Shown piece after piece: positions 14,661 to 22,311 of a DNA stretch of 40,454 bases. A program made the translations under genes and the position numbers. Numbering within the stretch: position 1 is the first letter of the stretch; each line of letters opens with the position of its first letter. This DNA comes from Micromonospora_J zhanjiangensis (lineage in GTDB: Bacteria > Actinomycetota > Actinomycetes > Mycobacteriales > Micromonosporaceae). The notes under the pieces were generated by a model. That model was not told the DNA's origin. It made no database searches and worked only from the letters and a program-made list of their open reading frames with translations. Location of the stretch: contig NZ_JBHSBN010000040.1 of NCBI RefSeq assembly GCF_042650605.1, positions 1 to 40,454 of the forward strand. Direction: 5' to 3'.

Positions 14661-15437
14661 TCAGCCGTGCGTGGTGATCCCCCCGTCGACCGGGATCACC
14701 GCGCCGGTCAGGTACGAGCCGGCCCGGGACGCCAGGAAGATGGCCGCGCCGGCCATGTCGTCCGGTCGGCCGATCCGGCCCAGCGGGACCTGGTGCTCGA
14801 TGGTGGCCCGGGCGCTCGGGTCGTCCAGCGCGAACGCCATCATCTTGCTCTCGAATGGTCCGGGCGCGATCGCGTTGACCGTGATCCGTTCCGGCGCCAA
14901 CTGGTGGGCCAGGCTGCGGGTGAGCATGTGCACCGCCGCCTTGGTCGCCGAGTAGGCGTACACCTCCATCCACGGCACCCGGATCCCGTCGATGGACCCG
15001 ATGTTGATCACCCGGGCCGGGTCGTCGGCGCTCGCCGACGCCCGCAGCGCCGGCAGCAGGGCCGTGGTGAGGGTGAAGACCGCCTTGACGTTCACCGCCC
15101 AGAGCTTGTCGAAGGCGCTCTCCGGGTACGCCTCCAGCGGCGCGCCCCAGGTCGCTCCGGCGTTGTTGACCAGGACGTCCAGCCGGTCGTGCCGGGCGAG
15201 CACCCGCTCGGCGAGCCGGCCGGCGCCCTCGACGGTGGACAGGTCGGCCGGGATCGCCTCACACGTCCCCACGGCGGACAGTCGCTCGGCGACGGCCTGG
15301 CAGACCTCCGCCTTGCGGGACGACACGATGACGTGCGCGCCCGCCTCGGCGAAACCCTGGGCGATCATCAGTCCGATCCCGCGGGACCCGCCGGTGACCA
15401 GCACCGTCTTGCCGTCGACCGCGAACAGGCCAGGCAT
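14661..15437 (-). CDS. Short-chain dehydrogenase/reductase (SDR)
   Basis: 258 residues from ATG 15437, with GGAGAGAGGG upstream; longer frames lack this site. Classical SDR: cofactor motif TGGSRGIG (15-22), NNAG in VLVNNAGATW, catalytic Ser in INIGSIDG, Tyr162 and Lys166 in YAYSATKAAVHM, and the C-terminal ITVNAIAPGPFESKM and LTGAVIPVDGG. Arg after the glycine motif favours NADP(H). It resembles RhlG-type 3-oxoacyl-ACP reductases and gluconate-type dehydrogenases; the substrate is open. It is divergent from an AraC-family regulator, with palindromes between them, and is that regulator's likely target. Confidence 0.92.
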   Translation of the reverse strand: MPGLFAVDGKTVLVTGGSRGIGLMIAQGFAEAGAHVIVSSRKAEVCQAVAERLSAVGTCEAIPADLSTVEGAGRLAERVLARHDRLDVLVNNAGATWGAPLEAYPESAFDKLWAVNVKAVFTLTTALLPALRASASADDPARVINIGSIDGIRVPWMEVYAYSATKAAVHMLTRSLAHQLAPERITVNAIAPGPFESKMMAFALDDPSARATIEHQVPLGRIGRPDDMAGAAIFLASRAGSYLTGAVIPVDGGITTHG

Positions 15438-15549
15438 GCGCACCCTCTCTCCACCACCGGCGACCCGGTGGAACCGGCGACCTGGGCGGGCGGTGGTCGG
15501 TCCGCCGGAACTCCGACTACCGCTCGGTAACCTAGTCCGGGCGGCCGGC

Positions 15550-15598
15550 CCGGACAAGCTGTCCGGACATTACCGGACGCTTTCGTCCGGACCGGACG
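15550..15598. promoter_or_regulatory. Palindromic operators between SDR and AraC genes
   Basis: Two perfect palindromes share the half-site GTCCGG: CCGGACAAGCTGTCCGG (15550-15566, 7-base arms) and CGTCCGGACCGGACG (15584-15598, 7-base arms). A third CCGGAC lies between them at 15573-15578. They sit in the 239-base divergent region and are good candidates for a binding site of the AraC-family protein or another dimeric regulator. Note that GTCCGG-type words are common in such GC-rich DNA, but this density and symmetry are unusual in the window. Confidence 0.55.
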
Positions 15599-15663
15599 TG
15601 CCCCGTCCGGGTGGACCTGCCCGGTTCGGTCGGCGATCCGCTGCGGGGGCGCCGGCCGGCGGC

Positions 15664-15676
15664 TACCGTCGGGCGG
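15664..15676 (+). promoter_or_regulatory. Leaderless -10 of the AraC gene
   Basis: TACCGT (15664-15669) ends 8 bases before the A of the ATG at 15677 and no ribosome binding site precedes that ATG. This spacing is typical of leaderless transcripts. The -35 region is not clear. Confidence 0.4.
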
Positions 15677-16636
15677 ATGGTCAGCTCAGGTCGCCTCTCC
15701 CCCGACGTCGACGGGCGGCCGTCCGCGTCGGACCGGACCGGTCCCGGGCTCGACACGACCACGCTGCGGGAGGTGTCCCCCCGGCCGGGACGCCCGCTGC
15801 TGCTCGACCGGCACGCCCTGCTGCTGGTCACCGTGGGGCACGGCACGCACGAGGTGGACTTCCAGACGTACCAGTGTCGACCCGGCACCCTGATCCGGGC
15901 CCGGCCCGGGCAGGCCGTCCGGTACGGCGGCCAGCCCGGCCTCGACGCGGTGCTGCTGGCCTGGGACGCCGACCTGTTGACCGGCCTCGGCCCGGACGTG
16001 GACGAGCCGGCCGGCCGGACCCACTGGCAACTCGCCGGCGAGGACGAGGACGCGGTCATCAGCGAGGTGAGTCAGCTGGTGGTCGACCGGCAGCGGCACG
16101 TCGACGGTGGCCGGACCGCCGACCTGCTCCGCCACCAGTTGGCGGTGCTGCTGCTGCGGCTCGACCTGCTGCCCGGCGGCCGGTACGAGCCGCCGGCGTC
16201 GTACGCCGAGAGCGTGACCTTCCACCGGCTGCGCCGCGAGTTGGAACGGACGTACCGGCGGACCCGGCGGGCGGAGGACTACGCCGAGCGGCTGGGGTGT
16301 TCGGTCCGGACCCTGACCCGGGCCTGCCTGGCGGCCACCGGCCGCAGCGCCAAGCAGGTCATCGACGACCGGGTGGCGTTGCAGGCGATGCGGCTGCTCG
16401 CCGCGACCGACCGGTCGGTGGCCGAGATCGGCCGGCAGCTCGGCTTCCCCGAGCCGACCAACTTCGGCCGGTTCTTCCAGCGTCAGGTGGGTCGGACCCC
16501 GGGCGCGTTCCGCGCCGACCGGGGCCGGCCGGCCGCCGCGCACCTGCCGGGGCAGCGCCCGCCCACGCCGGCCGGTCCGCCGGCGGTCGGCATCGGACGG
16601 CCGACGCTGGCCCGCGCGTCCGATCAGGACGTTTGA
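15677..16636 (+). CDS. AraC-family transcriptional regulator
   Basis: 319 residues. N-terminal cupin-like ligand domain at about 40-130 (LLLVTVGHGTHEVDFQTYQC, PGTLIRARPGQAVRY). The C-terminal AraC HTH pair at about 200-280: AEDYAERLGCSVRTLTRACL, then IDDRVALQAMRLLAATDRSV, AEIGRQLGFPEPTNFGRFFQ and RQVGRTPGAFR, a good match to the family signature. The last 40 residues are a Pro-rich tail. Start at 15677 fits the leaderless -10; no upstream start has a better signal. It faces away from the SDR gene across palindromic DNA and probably controls it. Confidence 0.92.
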   Translation: MVSSGRLSPDVDGRPSASDRTGPGLDTTTLREVSPRPGRPLLLDRHALLLVTVGHGTHEVDFQTYQCRPGTLIRARPGQAVRYGGQPGLDAVLLAWDADLLTGLGPDVDEPAGRTHWQLAGEDEDAVISEVSQLVVDRQRHVDGGRTADLLRHQLAVLLLRLDLLPGGRYEPPASYAESVTFHRLRRELERTYRRTRRAEDYAERLGCSVRTLTRACLAATGRSAKQVIDDRVALQAMRLLAATDRSVAEIGRQLGFPEPTNFGRFFQRQVGRTPGAFRADRGRPAAAHLPGQRPPTPAGPPAVGIGRPTLARASDQDV

Positions 16637-16702
16637 CGAACCGGCATTCCGGGCACTTGTGGGGCCAGCCCCGGTAGACATGCTGACGAAGGGAGCACAG
16701 CG

Positions 16703-16888
16703 ATGGGTCTGATGTTCCGCAAGCGTAAGAAGATCGGTCCGCTGATCCTCAACTTCACCGAGAACGGTTTCTCGTCGTGGAGCTTCAAGGTCGGTCCCTG
16801 GTCGTGGAACTCGCGCGCCAAGGCCCACCGCGTGGACCTGCCCGGCCCGCTGTCCTGGAAGCAGGACAAGAACAAGTCCCGCGCCTGA
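16703..16888 (+). CDS. DUF4236-like small basic protein
   Basis: 61 residues starting MGLMFRKRKKIGPLILNFTE, followed by NGFSSWSFKVGPWSWNSRAK and a Lys-rich end. The pattern F-R-K-x-x-K-I-G-P-L and the later S-x-K-x-G-P-x-x-W matches the N-terminal DUF4236 signature, here as a stand-alone short form. RBS AAGGGAG lies 9 bases upstream. The protein is cytoplasmic, strongly basic and rich in Trp/Ser. Function unknown. A perfect intrinsic terminator follows, so this is a monocistronic gene. Confidence 0.82.
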   Translation: MGLMFRKRKKIGPLILNFTENGFSSWSFKVGPWSWNSRAKAHRVDLPGPLSWKQDKNKSRA

Positions 16889-16909
16889 CCCGGCCCGGCG
16901 GACGTAGGT

Positions 16910-16943
16910 GATGCCCGGCGAACCGCCGGGCATCATCTTTTTC
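16910..16943 (+). terminator. Intrinsic terminator of the DUF4236-like gene
   Basis: Perfect 11-base arms GATGCCCGGCG (16910-16920) and CGCCGGGCATC (16924-16934) with loop AAC, followed by ATCTTTTTC. This is the most canonical plus-strand rho-independent terminator in the window. Confidence 0.92.
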
Positions 16944-16964
16944 GTCGTACGGATCCCCGCCCGG

Positions 16965-17897
16965 TCAGTTCTCGGCGGGGGCGGCGGTGGGGGTGATCAG
17001 CACGTCGCCGGCGAGCCGGCCGTGCTCCGGGGACCGGGTGACCAGGCCGGCGGCGAGCAGCGCCGTCAGCACCCGGTTGGTGTCGGCGGGCCGGTAGACG
17101 GTCTCCGTACCGGTGAACGAGCGCAGCTCGGTGACCGTGCCGGGACCGGTCGCGGCGAGGTGGGCGAGCAGTTCGCGGCGCAGCGGGCCGGGGTGCGGGG
17201 TCAGCGAGACGTCCAGCAGGTGCCCGGCCGGGTCGCGCGGGTCGCGGTAGCGGACGCCGGCGAACTCGTCGACCGCCCACATGGCGTCCTTGAACGCGTC
17301 CAGGCCCCGACCGGACGAGGTGCCGAAGGCGACCAGCTCGACGTCCCCGTCGGCGACCAGCTCCACGGCGGTGACCAGCGGATGGCCGCGCTCACGCAGC
17401 ACCGCGCGGGGGTCGAGCGCGGTCCGGGCCGGGTCACCGAGCAGGAGCAGCGCCTCGGCCGCGCGGCCGGCGGCGAACGCGGCGAACGCGGCCGGGGCGG
17501 GGGCCGGCCGGTCGGCGGTCGCCAGCACGGTCAGCGTCGGTGCGCCGGCCGCCCCGGCCGCGGCCAGCACCGCCGGCAGCCGGCCGACCTCGCCGGTCAC
17601 CACGTGCACGGCCAGGTCCGGTGGGGTACGCAGGGCGCGTTGGACGGCGTCCAGGCGGCCGGCGAGGCCGTCGTCGGTGGCGGTGAGCACCACCAGGGTG
17701 AGCCGCCGCCCGGCCAGCAGGTCGTCGAACTCGGCGAGGGCGCGCAGGGCGCCCTCCGCCAGGCCGCCGTCGTCCTCGCCCGCGTGGGCCAGCGCGACGG
17801 TGACCCGCCGCGAGCGGTGCAGCGCGGCCGGCGCCCACGCGTCCAGGTAACGCACCAGCAGCTCACGTCGGACGGCGGCGATCCGCGGGTTGGCCAT
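16965..17897 (-). CDS. Conserved hypothetical protein, possible divergent TcmP-like protein
   Basis: 310 residues from ATG 17897 (MANPRIAAVRRELLVRYLDA). The N-terminal two thirds alternate hydrophobic strands and Ala-rich helices in Rossmann-like rhythm (VTVALAHAGEDD, LTLVVLTATDDG, LAVHVVTGEV, TLTVLATADR, EALLLLGDPA). A middle segment AFKDAMWAVDEFAGVRYRDP is well defined, and the end, GTVTELRSFTGTETVYRPAD and NRVLTALLAAGLVT, looks like a winged helix. The order (helical start, Rossmann, wHTH) recalls three-Cys-motif partner proteins (TcmP), but the Cys motif partner is not here and the typical N-terminal motif is not clear. Treat as unknown. Confidence 0.75.
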   Translation of the reverse strand: MANPRIAAVRRELLVRYLDAWAPAALHRSRRVTVALAHAGEDDGGLAEGALRALAEFDDLLAGRRLTLVVLTATDDGLAGRLDAVQRALRTPPDLAVHVVTGEVGRLPAVLAAAGAAGAPTLTVLATADRPAPAPAAFAAFAAGRAAEALLLLGDPARTALDPRAVLRERGHPLVTAVELVADGDVELVAFGTSSGRGLDAFKDAMWAVDEFAGVRYRDPRDPAGHLLDVSLTPHPGPLRRELLAHLAATGPGTVTELRSFTGTETVYRPADTNRVLTALLAAGLVTRSPEHGRLAGDVLITPTAAPAEN

Positions 17898-17941
17898 GCC
17901 CGGAGTTCTACCGGACGCGCGGGGTCGCCGCGACGACCGGG

Positions 17942-18463
17942 TCACGCCGGTACGGAGATCCCGACGCCGCCCCGGGTCTGTCCGCCGTACCGCTGCTTCT
18001 CCGCCGCGAGGTCGAGCCGGCCGATCCGCTTGCGGCCCGCCAGCGCCGAGGAGTCCAGCAGGTCCTTGGGAATCAGCCAGACGATCTCGAACTCCAGACC
18101 GTCGGGATCCCGACCGTACAGGCTCTTGGTGGTGCCGTGGTCGGAGCTGCCGACCAACGCGCCGGCCTCGGCCAGCCGGGTCGCGGTCGCCTCCAGCTCG
18201 TCCAGGGTGTCCACCTCCCAGGCCAGGTGGTAGAGGCCGACGGTCTGCCGGCCGGCCGGCGAGGGGCCGGCGCCGGCGCCCATCTCGAACAGGCCGAGGT
18301 CGTGGTCGTTGGTCGATCCGGCGGCCTGCAGGAAGGCGGCTCCGGCGAAGCCGTCCGGTGTCATCGGGACCGGCCGGAAGCCCAGCACGTCCTGGTAGAA
18401 GGCGACGCTCCGGGCCAGGTCACTGACGAAGAGCACGGCGTGGTTGAGTCGATGGATGCCCAT
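17942..18463 (-). CDS. VOC-superfamily (glyoxalase/extradiol dioxygenase-like) protein
   Basis: 173 residues with two beta-alpha-beta-beta-beta modules: GIHRLNHAVLFVSDLARSVA with FYQDVLGFRPV, and later GLYHLAWEVDTLDELEATAT ending with DPDGLEFEIVWL. Metal-site candidates are H8 (LNHAVLF), the His of GLYHLAWEV and the Glu of GLEFEIVW, the usual H-H-E arrangement. The last 40 residues form a basic extension. It is divergent from a MarR regulator with which it shares an operator; its leaderless promoter is TTGAAT-N17-TACGGT. Likely a detoxification or aromatic-compound enzyme induced by a small-molecule ligand of MarR. Confidence 0.92.
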   Translation of the reverse strand: MGIHRLNHAVLFVSDLARSVAFYQDVLGFRPVPMTPDGFAGAAFLQAAGSTNDHDLGLFEMGAGAGPSPAGRQTVGLYHLAWEVDTLDELEATATRLAEAGALVGSSDHGTTKSLYGRDPDGLEFEIVWLIPKDLLDSSALAGRKRIGRLDLAAEKQRYGGQTRGGVGISVPA

Positions 18464-18469
18464 GCACCG

Positions 18470-18515
18470 ACCGTAGCGCGATTTAGTTGAACATTCAACT
18501 ACAGGCGGATAGGAT
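18470..18515. promoter_or_regulatory. Divergent leaderless promoters with shared MarR operator
   Basis: The palindrome TAGTTGAACATTCAACTA (18484-18501, 8-base arms) contains both -35 boxes. Plus strand: TTGAAC (18487-18492), 17-base spacer, TAGGAT (18510-18515), then ATG 18523 with the -10 ending 8 bases upstream. Minus strand: TTGAAT (18498-18493), 17-base spacer, TACGGT (18475-18470), then ATG 18463 with the -10 ending 7 bases upstream. Both mRNAs are therefore predicted leaderless, and a MarR dimer bound to the palindrome would block both polymerases at once. Confidence 0.85.
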
Positions 18516-18522
18516 CACACCC

Positions 18523-18987
18523 ATGACCCGGTGGCTCGAACCCCACGAACAGCACACCTGGCGATCCTTCGTCGCCGCGACCCGGGCCCTGATGGACGCC
18601 CTGGACCGACAACTGCAGCGCGACGCGGGCATCCCGCACGCCTACTACGAGATCCTGGTCCGGCTCTCCGAGGCCCCCCGGCGCCAGCTGCGGATGAGTG
18701 AACTGGCCGAGGCGACCAGTTCCTCCCGCAGCCGGCTGTCGCACGCCGTGGCCCGGCTGGAGGAGTCCGGCTGGGTCCGCCGCGAGGACTGCCCCACGGA
18801 CCGGCGCGGCCAGATCGCCGTCCTGACCGAGAAGGGCTTCGGGGTGCTCTCCGCCGCCGCGCCCGGCCACGTCGAGAGCGTCCGGGAGAACCTGTTCGAC
18901 CTGCTCAGCCCCGCACAGGTCGACCAGCTACGGGACATCACCGAGACGATGGTCGCGAACATCGACCCGAACCGCGCCACATCTTGA
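18523..18987 (+). CDS. MarR-family transcriptional regulator
   Basis: 154 residues with the winged-helix MarR core: YYEILVRLSEAPRRQLRMSE, LAEATSSSRSRLSHAVARLE (recognition helix), ESGWVRREDCPTDRRGQIAV and LTEKGFGVL (wing). N- and C-terminal helices make the dimer interface (HTWRSFVAATRALMDALDRQ; AQVDQLRDITETMVANI). ATG 18523 is chosen by the leaderless promoter; an upstream frame start overlaps the operator. It should repress itself and the divergent VOC gene through the palindrome at 18484-18501 until an aromatic or electrophilic ligand binds. Confidence 0.94.
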   Translation: MTRWLEPHEQHTWRSFVAATRALMDALDRQLQRDAGIPHAYYEILVRLSEAPRRQLRMSELAEATSSSRSRLSHAVARLEESGWVRREDCPTDRRGQIAVLTEKGFGVLSAAAPGHVESVRENLFDLLSPAQVDQLRDITETMVANIDPNRATS

Positions 18988-19045
18988 CCAAACTGTCCGG
19001 TGATCGCCTCTTGTACTCAACGTCGCCGGAACAGCACGATGAGGC

Positions 19046-20755
19046 GTGTCCTCGGGCTTCGACGAACTCACCAGACGGGCGCGGGACCTCGTCGTCGCCG
19101 GCGACCTGGCCACCGCCCAGGAGCTGCTGGGCCAGGCGCTGGCCGACACCGACCCCCGACCGGAGGTTGCCGACCCGGAGCTGACCGACGCCGCCGGGCT
19201 GCAGGCCCGGGTGCTGCTCACCCTCGGGGAGCCGCACGCCGCCCACGGCTGGGCGCTGTTCCACCACGCGGCGTCGACCCGGTTGTACGGCCCGTCCGAC
19301 CAACGGACCATCGCCGCGGCGGCCACCCTGGCGGCGGTCCTGCACCGGACCGGTGACGATCCCGAGGCCGCCCTGCTCTACCGCGACGTCGTCATCGAGC
19401 TGACCGCGATCGACGGTCCGGAGTCGCTGCGGGTGCTCGCCGCCCACGCCGACCTGGCCACCGTCGAGTACGCGCAGGGTCAGTGCCGGTTGGCCCGGCA
19501 CCGACTGGAGGACGCCTGGCAGTTGCACCGCGAGGTGTACGGCGACGGCCATCCCAGCGGCATCAAGATGCTCGCCCGGCTCGGCGCCATGGAACGGGAC
19601 TGCGGCCGCTTCGACGAGGCGCACGAACACCTGGAACTGGCCCGCGAGTTCTGCCGGACGCACCTGCCCGCCGACCATCCGCTCGCCGCGCAGATCGCCG
19701 CCCTGTCCCGGGCACCCGCCGATCCCGGGCACGTCTGCACCGACGTACCCGATCCGGCGGCGGACGGTCCGCACCCGCACCCGCACCCGGACGCGACACC
19801 GCCGCAGCCGCCCCCTCCCGACGACGCCACCATCCCGGACCCGGAGGCCACCGACCGGGAGGCCACGCTCCACCCCGAACAGACGAATCCGTACCCGACC
19901 GGGTCGGACCGGGACGACCTGCCGGGAGGACCGGAGGAGCGGTGGTGGCCACCGGATCCCGACCCGGCCTGGCCGGACGACCCGGCCGCGTTCGGGACCG
20001 CCGTGGCCGGGACGCCGCCGGATCACGGGCCGCCGCCCGGGGAGACAACCCCCGGCGGTACGCCGTCGGCGGCGGATGACTCGTACTGGTCGCAAACCGG
20101 GATCGGGGCGCCCTACGACGTCGGCCCGGCGTCGGGAGCCGATTACCCGACGGGCGGCAGGGCCTGGCGGCCCGAGGGGTCCACCGGCGGGGTCTGGCGG
20201 CCCGAACAGTCCGGCGGGACGGAATCCGTCGGCCTCCCGGCGGTACGGGAACCGGCCGACCGGCGGCTGCCGGCGGTGTACCGACCGGAGCGGTCGGGCC
20301 GGCGGATGCTGCCGATCGTGCTCGCCGGCGCGGTCGTCGTACTGCTCGGCACCGGGGCGGTGATCGCCGGCTTCGCGCTGCTGGACGACGGGTCACCGCC
20401 GCCGCGACCGGCCGCCTCGGGCACCGCGGGCCCGGCCCCCACGACCGGCCCACCACCCGCGCCACCGGGCTCGCCACCGACCAATGTGACGGTGAGCGAC
20501 AACCGGCAGAGCGTCACCCTGTCCTGGACGTATCCGGCCGGCGCGGAGGGTCCGGTCGTCGTGGCGGGCGGCCGCAGCGGTCAGGAGCCCCGCGCCTTCC
20601 AGGAGTTGCCGGCCGGCAGCAACGGCTTCACCGTCTACGGCCTGAACAGCAACCAGGACTACTGCTTCACGGTCGCGGTGGTCTACTCCGCCGACACGAT
20701 CGGCCGCAGCCCGGCCGTCTGCACCAGCCGGGCGGCCCGCTCCCCCGGCCGCTGA
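19046..20755 (+). CDS. TPR protein with single TM helix and C-terminal fibronectin III domain
   Basis: 569 residues in three parts. Residues 1-215: tetratricopeptide-like helices (LTRRARDLVVAGDLATAQEL, GDDPEAALLYRDVVIEL, FDEAHEHLELAREFC). Residues 230-410: a Pro/Asp/Gly-rich disordered linker with acidic runs and repeated WRPE motifs. Residues about 422-446: one membrane helix (LPIVLAGAVVVLLGTGAVIA). Residues 470-560: a fibronectin type III domain outside the cell (VTLSWTYPAG, GLNSNQDYCFTVAVVY). So cytoplasmic TPR and extracellular FnIII are linked across the membrane. GTG start at 19046. Such proteins are common in Micromonosporaceae; function unknown. Confidence 0.85.
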   Translation: MSSGFDELTRRARDLVVAGDLATAQELLGQALADTDPRPEVADPELTDAAGLQARVLLTLGEPHAAHGWALFHHAASTRLYGPSDQRTIAAAATLAAVLHRTGDDPEAALLYRDVVIELTAIDGPESLRVLAAHADLATVEYAQGQCRLARHRLEDAWQLHREVYGDGHPSGIKMLARLGAMERDCGRFDEAHEHLELAREFCRTHLPADHPLAAQIAALSRAPADPGHVCTDVPDPAADGPHPHPHPDATPPQPPPPDDATIPDPEATDREATLHPEQTNPYPTGSDRDDLPGGPEERWWPPDPDPAWPDDPAAFGTAVAGTPPDHGPPPGETTPGGTPSAADDSYWSQTGIGAPYDVGPASGADYPTGGRAWRPEGSTGGVWRPEQSGGTESVGLPAVREPADRRLPAVYRPERSGRRMLPIVLAGAVVVLLGTGAVIAGFALLDDGSPPPRPAASGTAGPAPTTGPPPAPPGSPPTNVTVSDNRQSVTLSWTYPAGAEGPVVVAGGRSGQEPRAFQELPAGSNGFTVYGLNSNQDYCFTVAVVYSADTIGRSPAVCTSRAARSPGR

Positions 20756-20784
20756 CGGCGTCCATCGATTAGGCCCACCCGCGA

Positions 20785-22311
20785 TCAGGCCGACGTGGGC
20801 TGATCGGCGGTCGCCACCGCCGGGCCGGGCGTGACCGGCCCGGACGGCGGTGCGCCGGGCGTGACCGGCCCGGACGGCGCTGCGCCGGGCCTGACCGGCC
20901 CGGACGGCGGGGGGCGGAACGGGAGCCGGACCTCGGCGCGCAGGCCCGGGCCGGCGTCCGCGAGCTGCACCGTGCCGCCCTGCCGCCGGACCAGCTCACG
21001 GACGATGGCCAGCCCCAGGCCGGCGCCGCCGGCGTCCCGGGCGCGGGCGTCGTCGAGGCGGGTGAAGCGGTCGAAGACCCGGTCCCGGTCGGCCGGCGGG
21101 ATGCCCGGCCCGTCGTCGGTCACCGTCACCTCCTGGTACGCCCCGTCGCCCGCCGTCGCGGCGGTGAGCACCACCCGGCTCGTCGCGTGCCGGACGGCGT
21201 TGTCCAGCAGGTTCGCCACGATCCGGCGCAGTTCGTCGGGCTGACCGGCGGTCCACAACGGCCGCCCGGGATGGACCAGGCGCACCGGCGGACTCGGGAA
21301 CCGTTGCGCCACCTCGGCGAGCAGGTCGCCCAGTTCGACCGGTCCGTCGGCGAGCGGCGGGCGGGGTTCCGTGTCGTCGGAGCGGGCCAGCAGCAGCAGG
21401 TCGTCGACCAGCCGGCTCAACCGTTCGGCATCCACCAGCAGGTCGTCGGCGACGGCCGGCCAGTCGGTCCGGGCGCCGAGCCGCTGGGCGACCTCCAGCT
21501 GGGTCCGCATGTTGGCCAGCGGGCTGCGCAGTTCGTGGGCGGCGTCCGCGACGAAGGTGCGCTGCCGGGCCCGGGCCGACTCCAGCCGGTCGAGCATGCC
21601 GTTCAGGGTGACCGCCAGCCGGTGGATCTCGTCCCGCGAGGCCGGCACCGGCAGCCGACGGGACAGGCCGCTGCCGGTGATCTCCTCGGCCCCGGTGCGC
21701 AGCGCCTCGACCGGGCGCAGGGTCGCGCCCACCACCCGCCAGGCCACCGCCGCGAGCGCGCCGACCAGCAGCGGGAAGCCGATCAGCAGGGTGGTCCGGA
21801 GCAGGTCGACGCTGTGCCGTACGTCGGCCATCGACTTGGCCACCAAAACGGTACGCGGATCACCCGGCGACCCGGCCGGTACGGCGACCACCCGCACCGG
21901 GCCGCGCATGCCGAGCCGCTGCGGCGGTACGAAGGTGCGCAGCCGCCCCTGCTCGGCGGTGGCCGCGGTGAGGTCGCGCAGCTCGGCCGGGTACAGGATC
22001 GGGACCAGCCGGTCGGCATCGATCGAGGCCGCCTGGACCCGGCCCTGGGCGTCGACCACCTGCACCCGGACGTCGCCGCCGGCCACCGGGAGCGGGTCGG
22101 GCAACGCGTCGGCGGTGGTCAGCAGGGCCACCGCGTCGGCGGTCTTGAACGCCTCGCTGTCCACGTTGCGCTGCAACGCCCAACCGAGCGCGCCGAGCAG
22201 CAGCACCCCGCCGGCCAGCAGCCCGACCGTCAGCCCGGCGACGCCCAGCAGCATCAGCCGGGCCCGCAATCCGCGCGGCAGCAACCGCGGAAAAGCCCTC
22301 GACGCGGTCAC
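20785..22311 (-). CDS. Sensor histidine kinase, EnvZ/OmpR class (HAMP-HisKA-HATPase)
   Basis: 508 residues from GTG 22311, overlapping the regulator stop as GTGA. Membrane helices at about 20-40 (LMLLGVAGLTVGLLAGGVLL) and 165-187 enclose an extracytoplasmic sensor domain of about 120 residues. A HAMP linker follows, then HisKA with ADAAHELRSPLANMRTQLEV (His259), N-box RRIVANLLDNAVRHATS, DDGPGIPPADRDRVFDRF and GGAGLGLAIVRELV. The C-terminal 45 residues are a low-complexity Ser-Gly-Pro/Thr-Pro-Gly tail made by a 30-base tandem repeat. The pair is divergent from a LolA-like protein and ABC exporter, suggesting an envelope-stress circuit. Confidence 0.95.
   Translation of the reverse strand: MTASRAFPRLLPRGLRARLMLLGVAGLTVGLLAGGVLLLGALGWALQRNVDSEAFKTADAVALLTTADALPDPLPVAGGDVRVQVVDAQGRVQAASIDADRLVPILYPAELRDLTAATAEQGRLRTFVPPQRLGMRGPVRVVAVPAGSPGDPRTVLVAKSMADVRHSVDLLRTTLLIGFPLLVGALAAVAWRVVGATLRPVEALRTGAEEITGSGLSRRLPVPASRDEIHRLAVTLNGMLDRLESARARQRTFVADAAHELRSPLANMRTQLEVAQRLGARTDWPAVADDLLVDAERLSRLVDDLLLLARSDDTEPRPPLADGPVELGDLLAEVAQRFPSPPVRLVHPGRPLWTAGQPDELRRIVANLLDNAVRHATSRVVLTAATAGDGAYQEVTVTDDGPGIPPADRDRVFDRFTRLDDARARDAGGAGLGLAIVRELVRRQGGTVQLADAGPGLRAEVRLPFRPPPSGPVRPGAAPSGPVTPGAPPSGPVTPGPAVATADQPTSA
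20831..20910. repeat. 30-base tandem repeat in the kinase 3' end
   Basis: Units 20831-20860 and 20861-20890 differ at one base and are followed by a 20-base partial third unit (20891-20910). Each unit encodes ten residues of the kinase tail (APSGPVTPGA type). The repeat is in frame, so copy-number change would lengthen or shorten the tail without breaking the protein. Confidence 0.9.

Noticed and set aside
20831..20910. Possible CRISPR-like or iteron array
   Set aside because: Units abut without spacers and lie in frame in the kinase gene; it is a coding tandem repeat.
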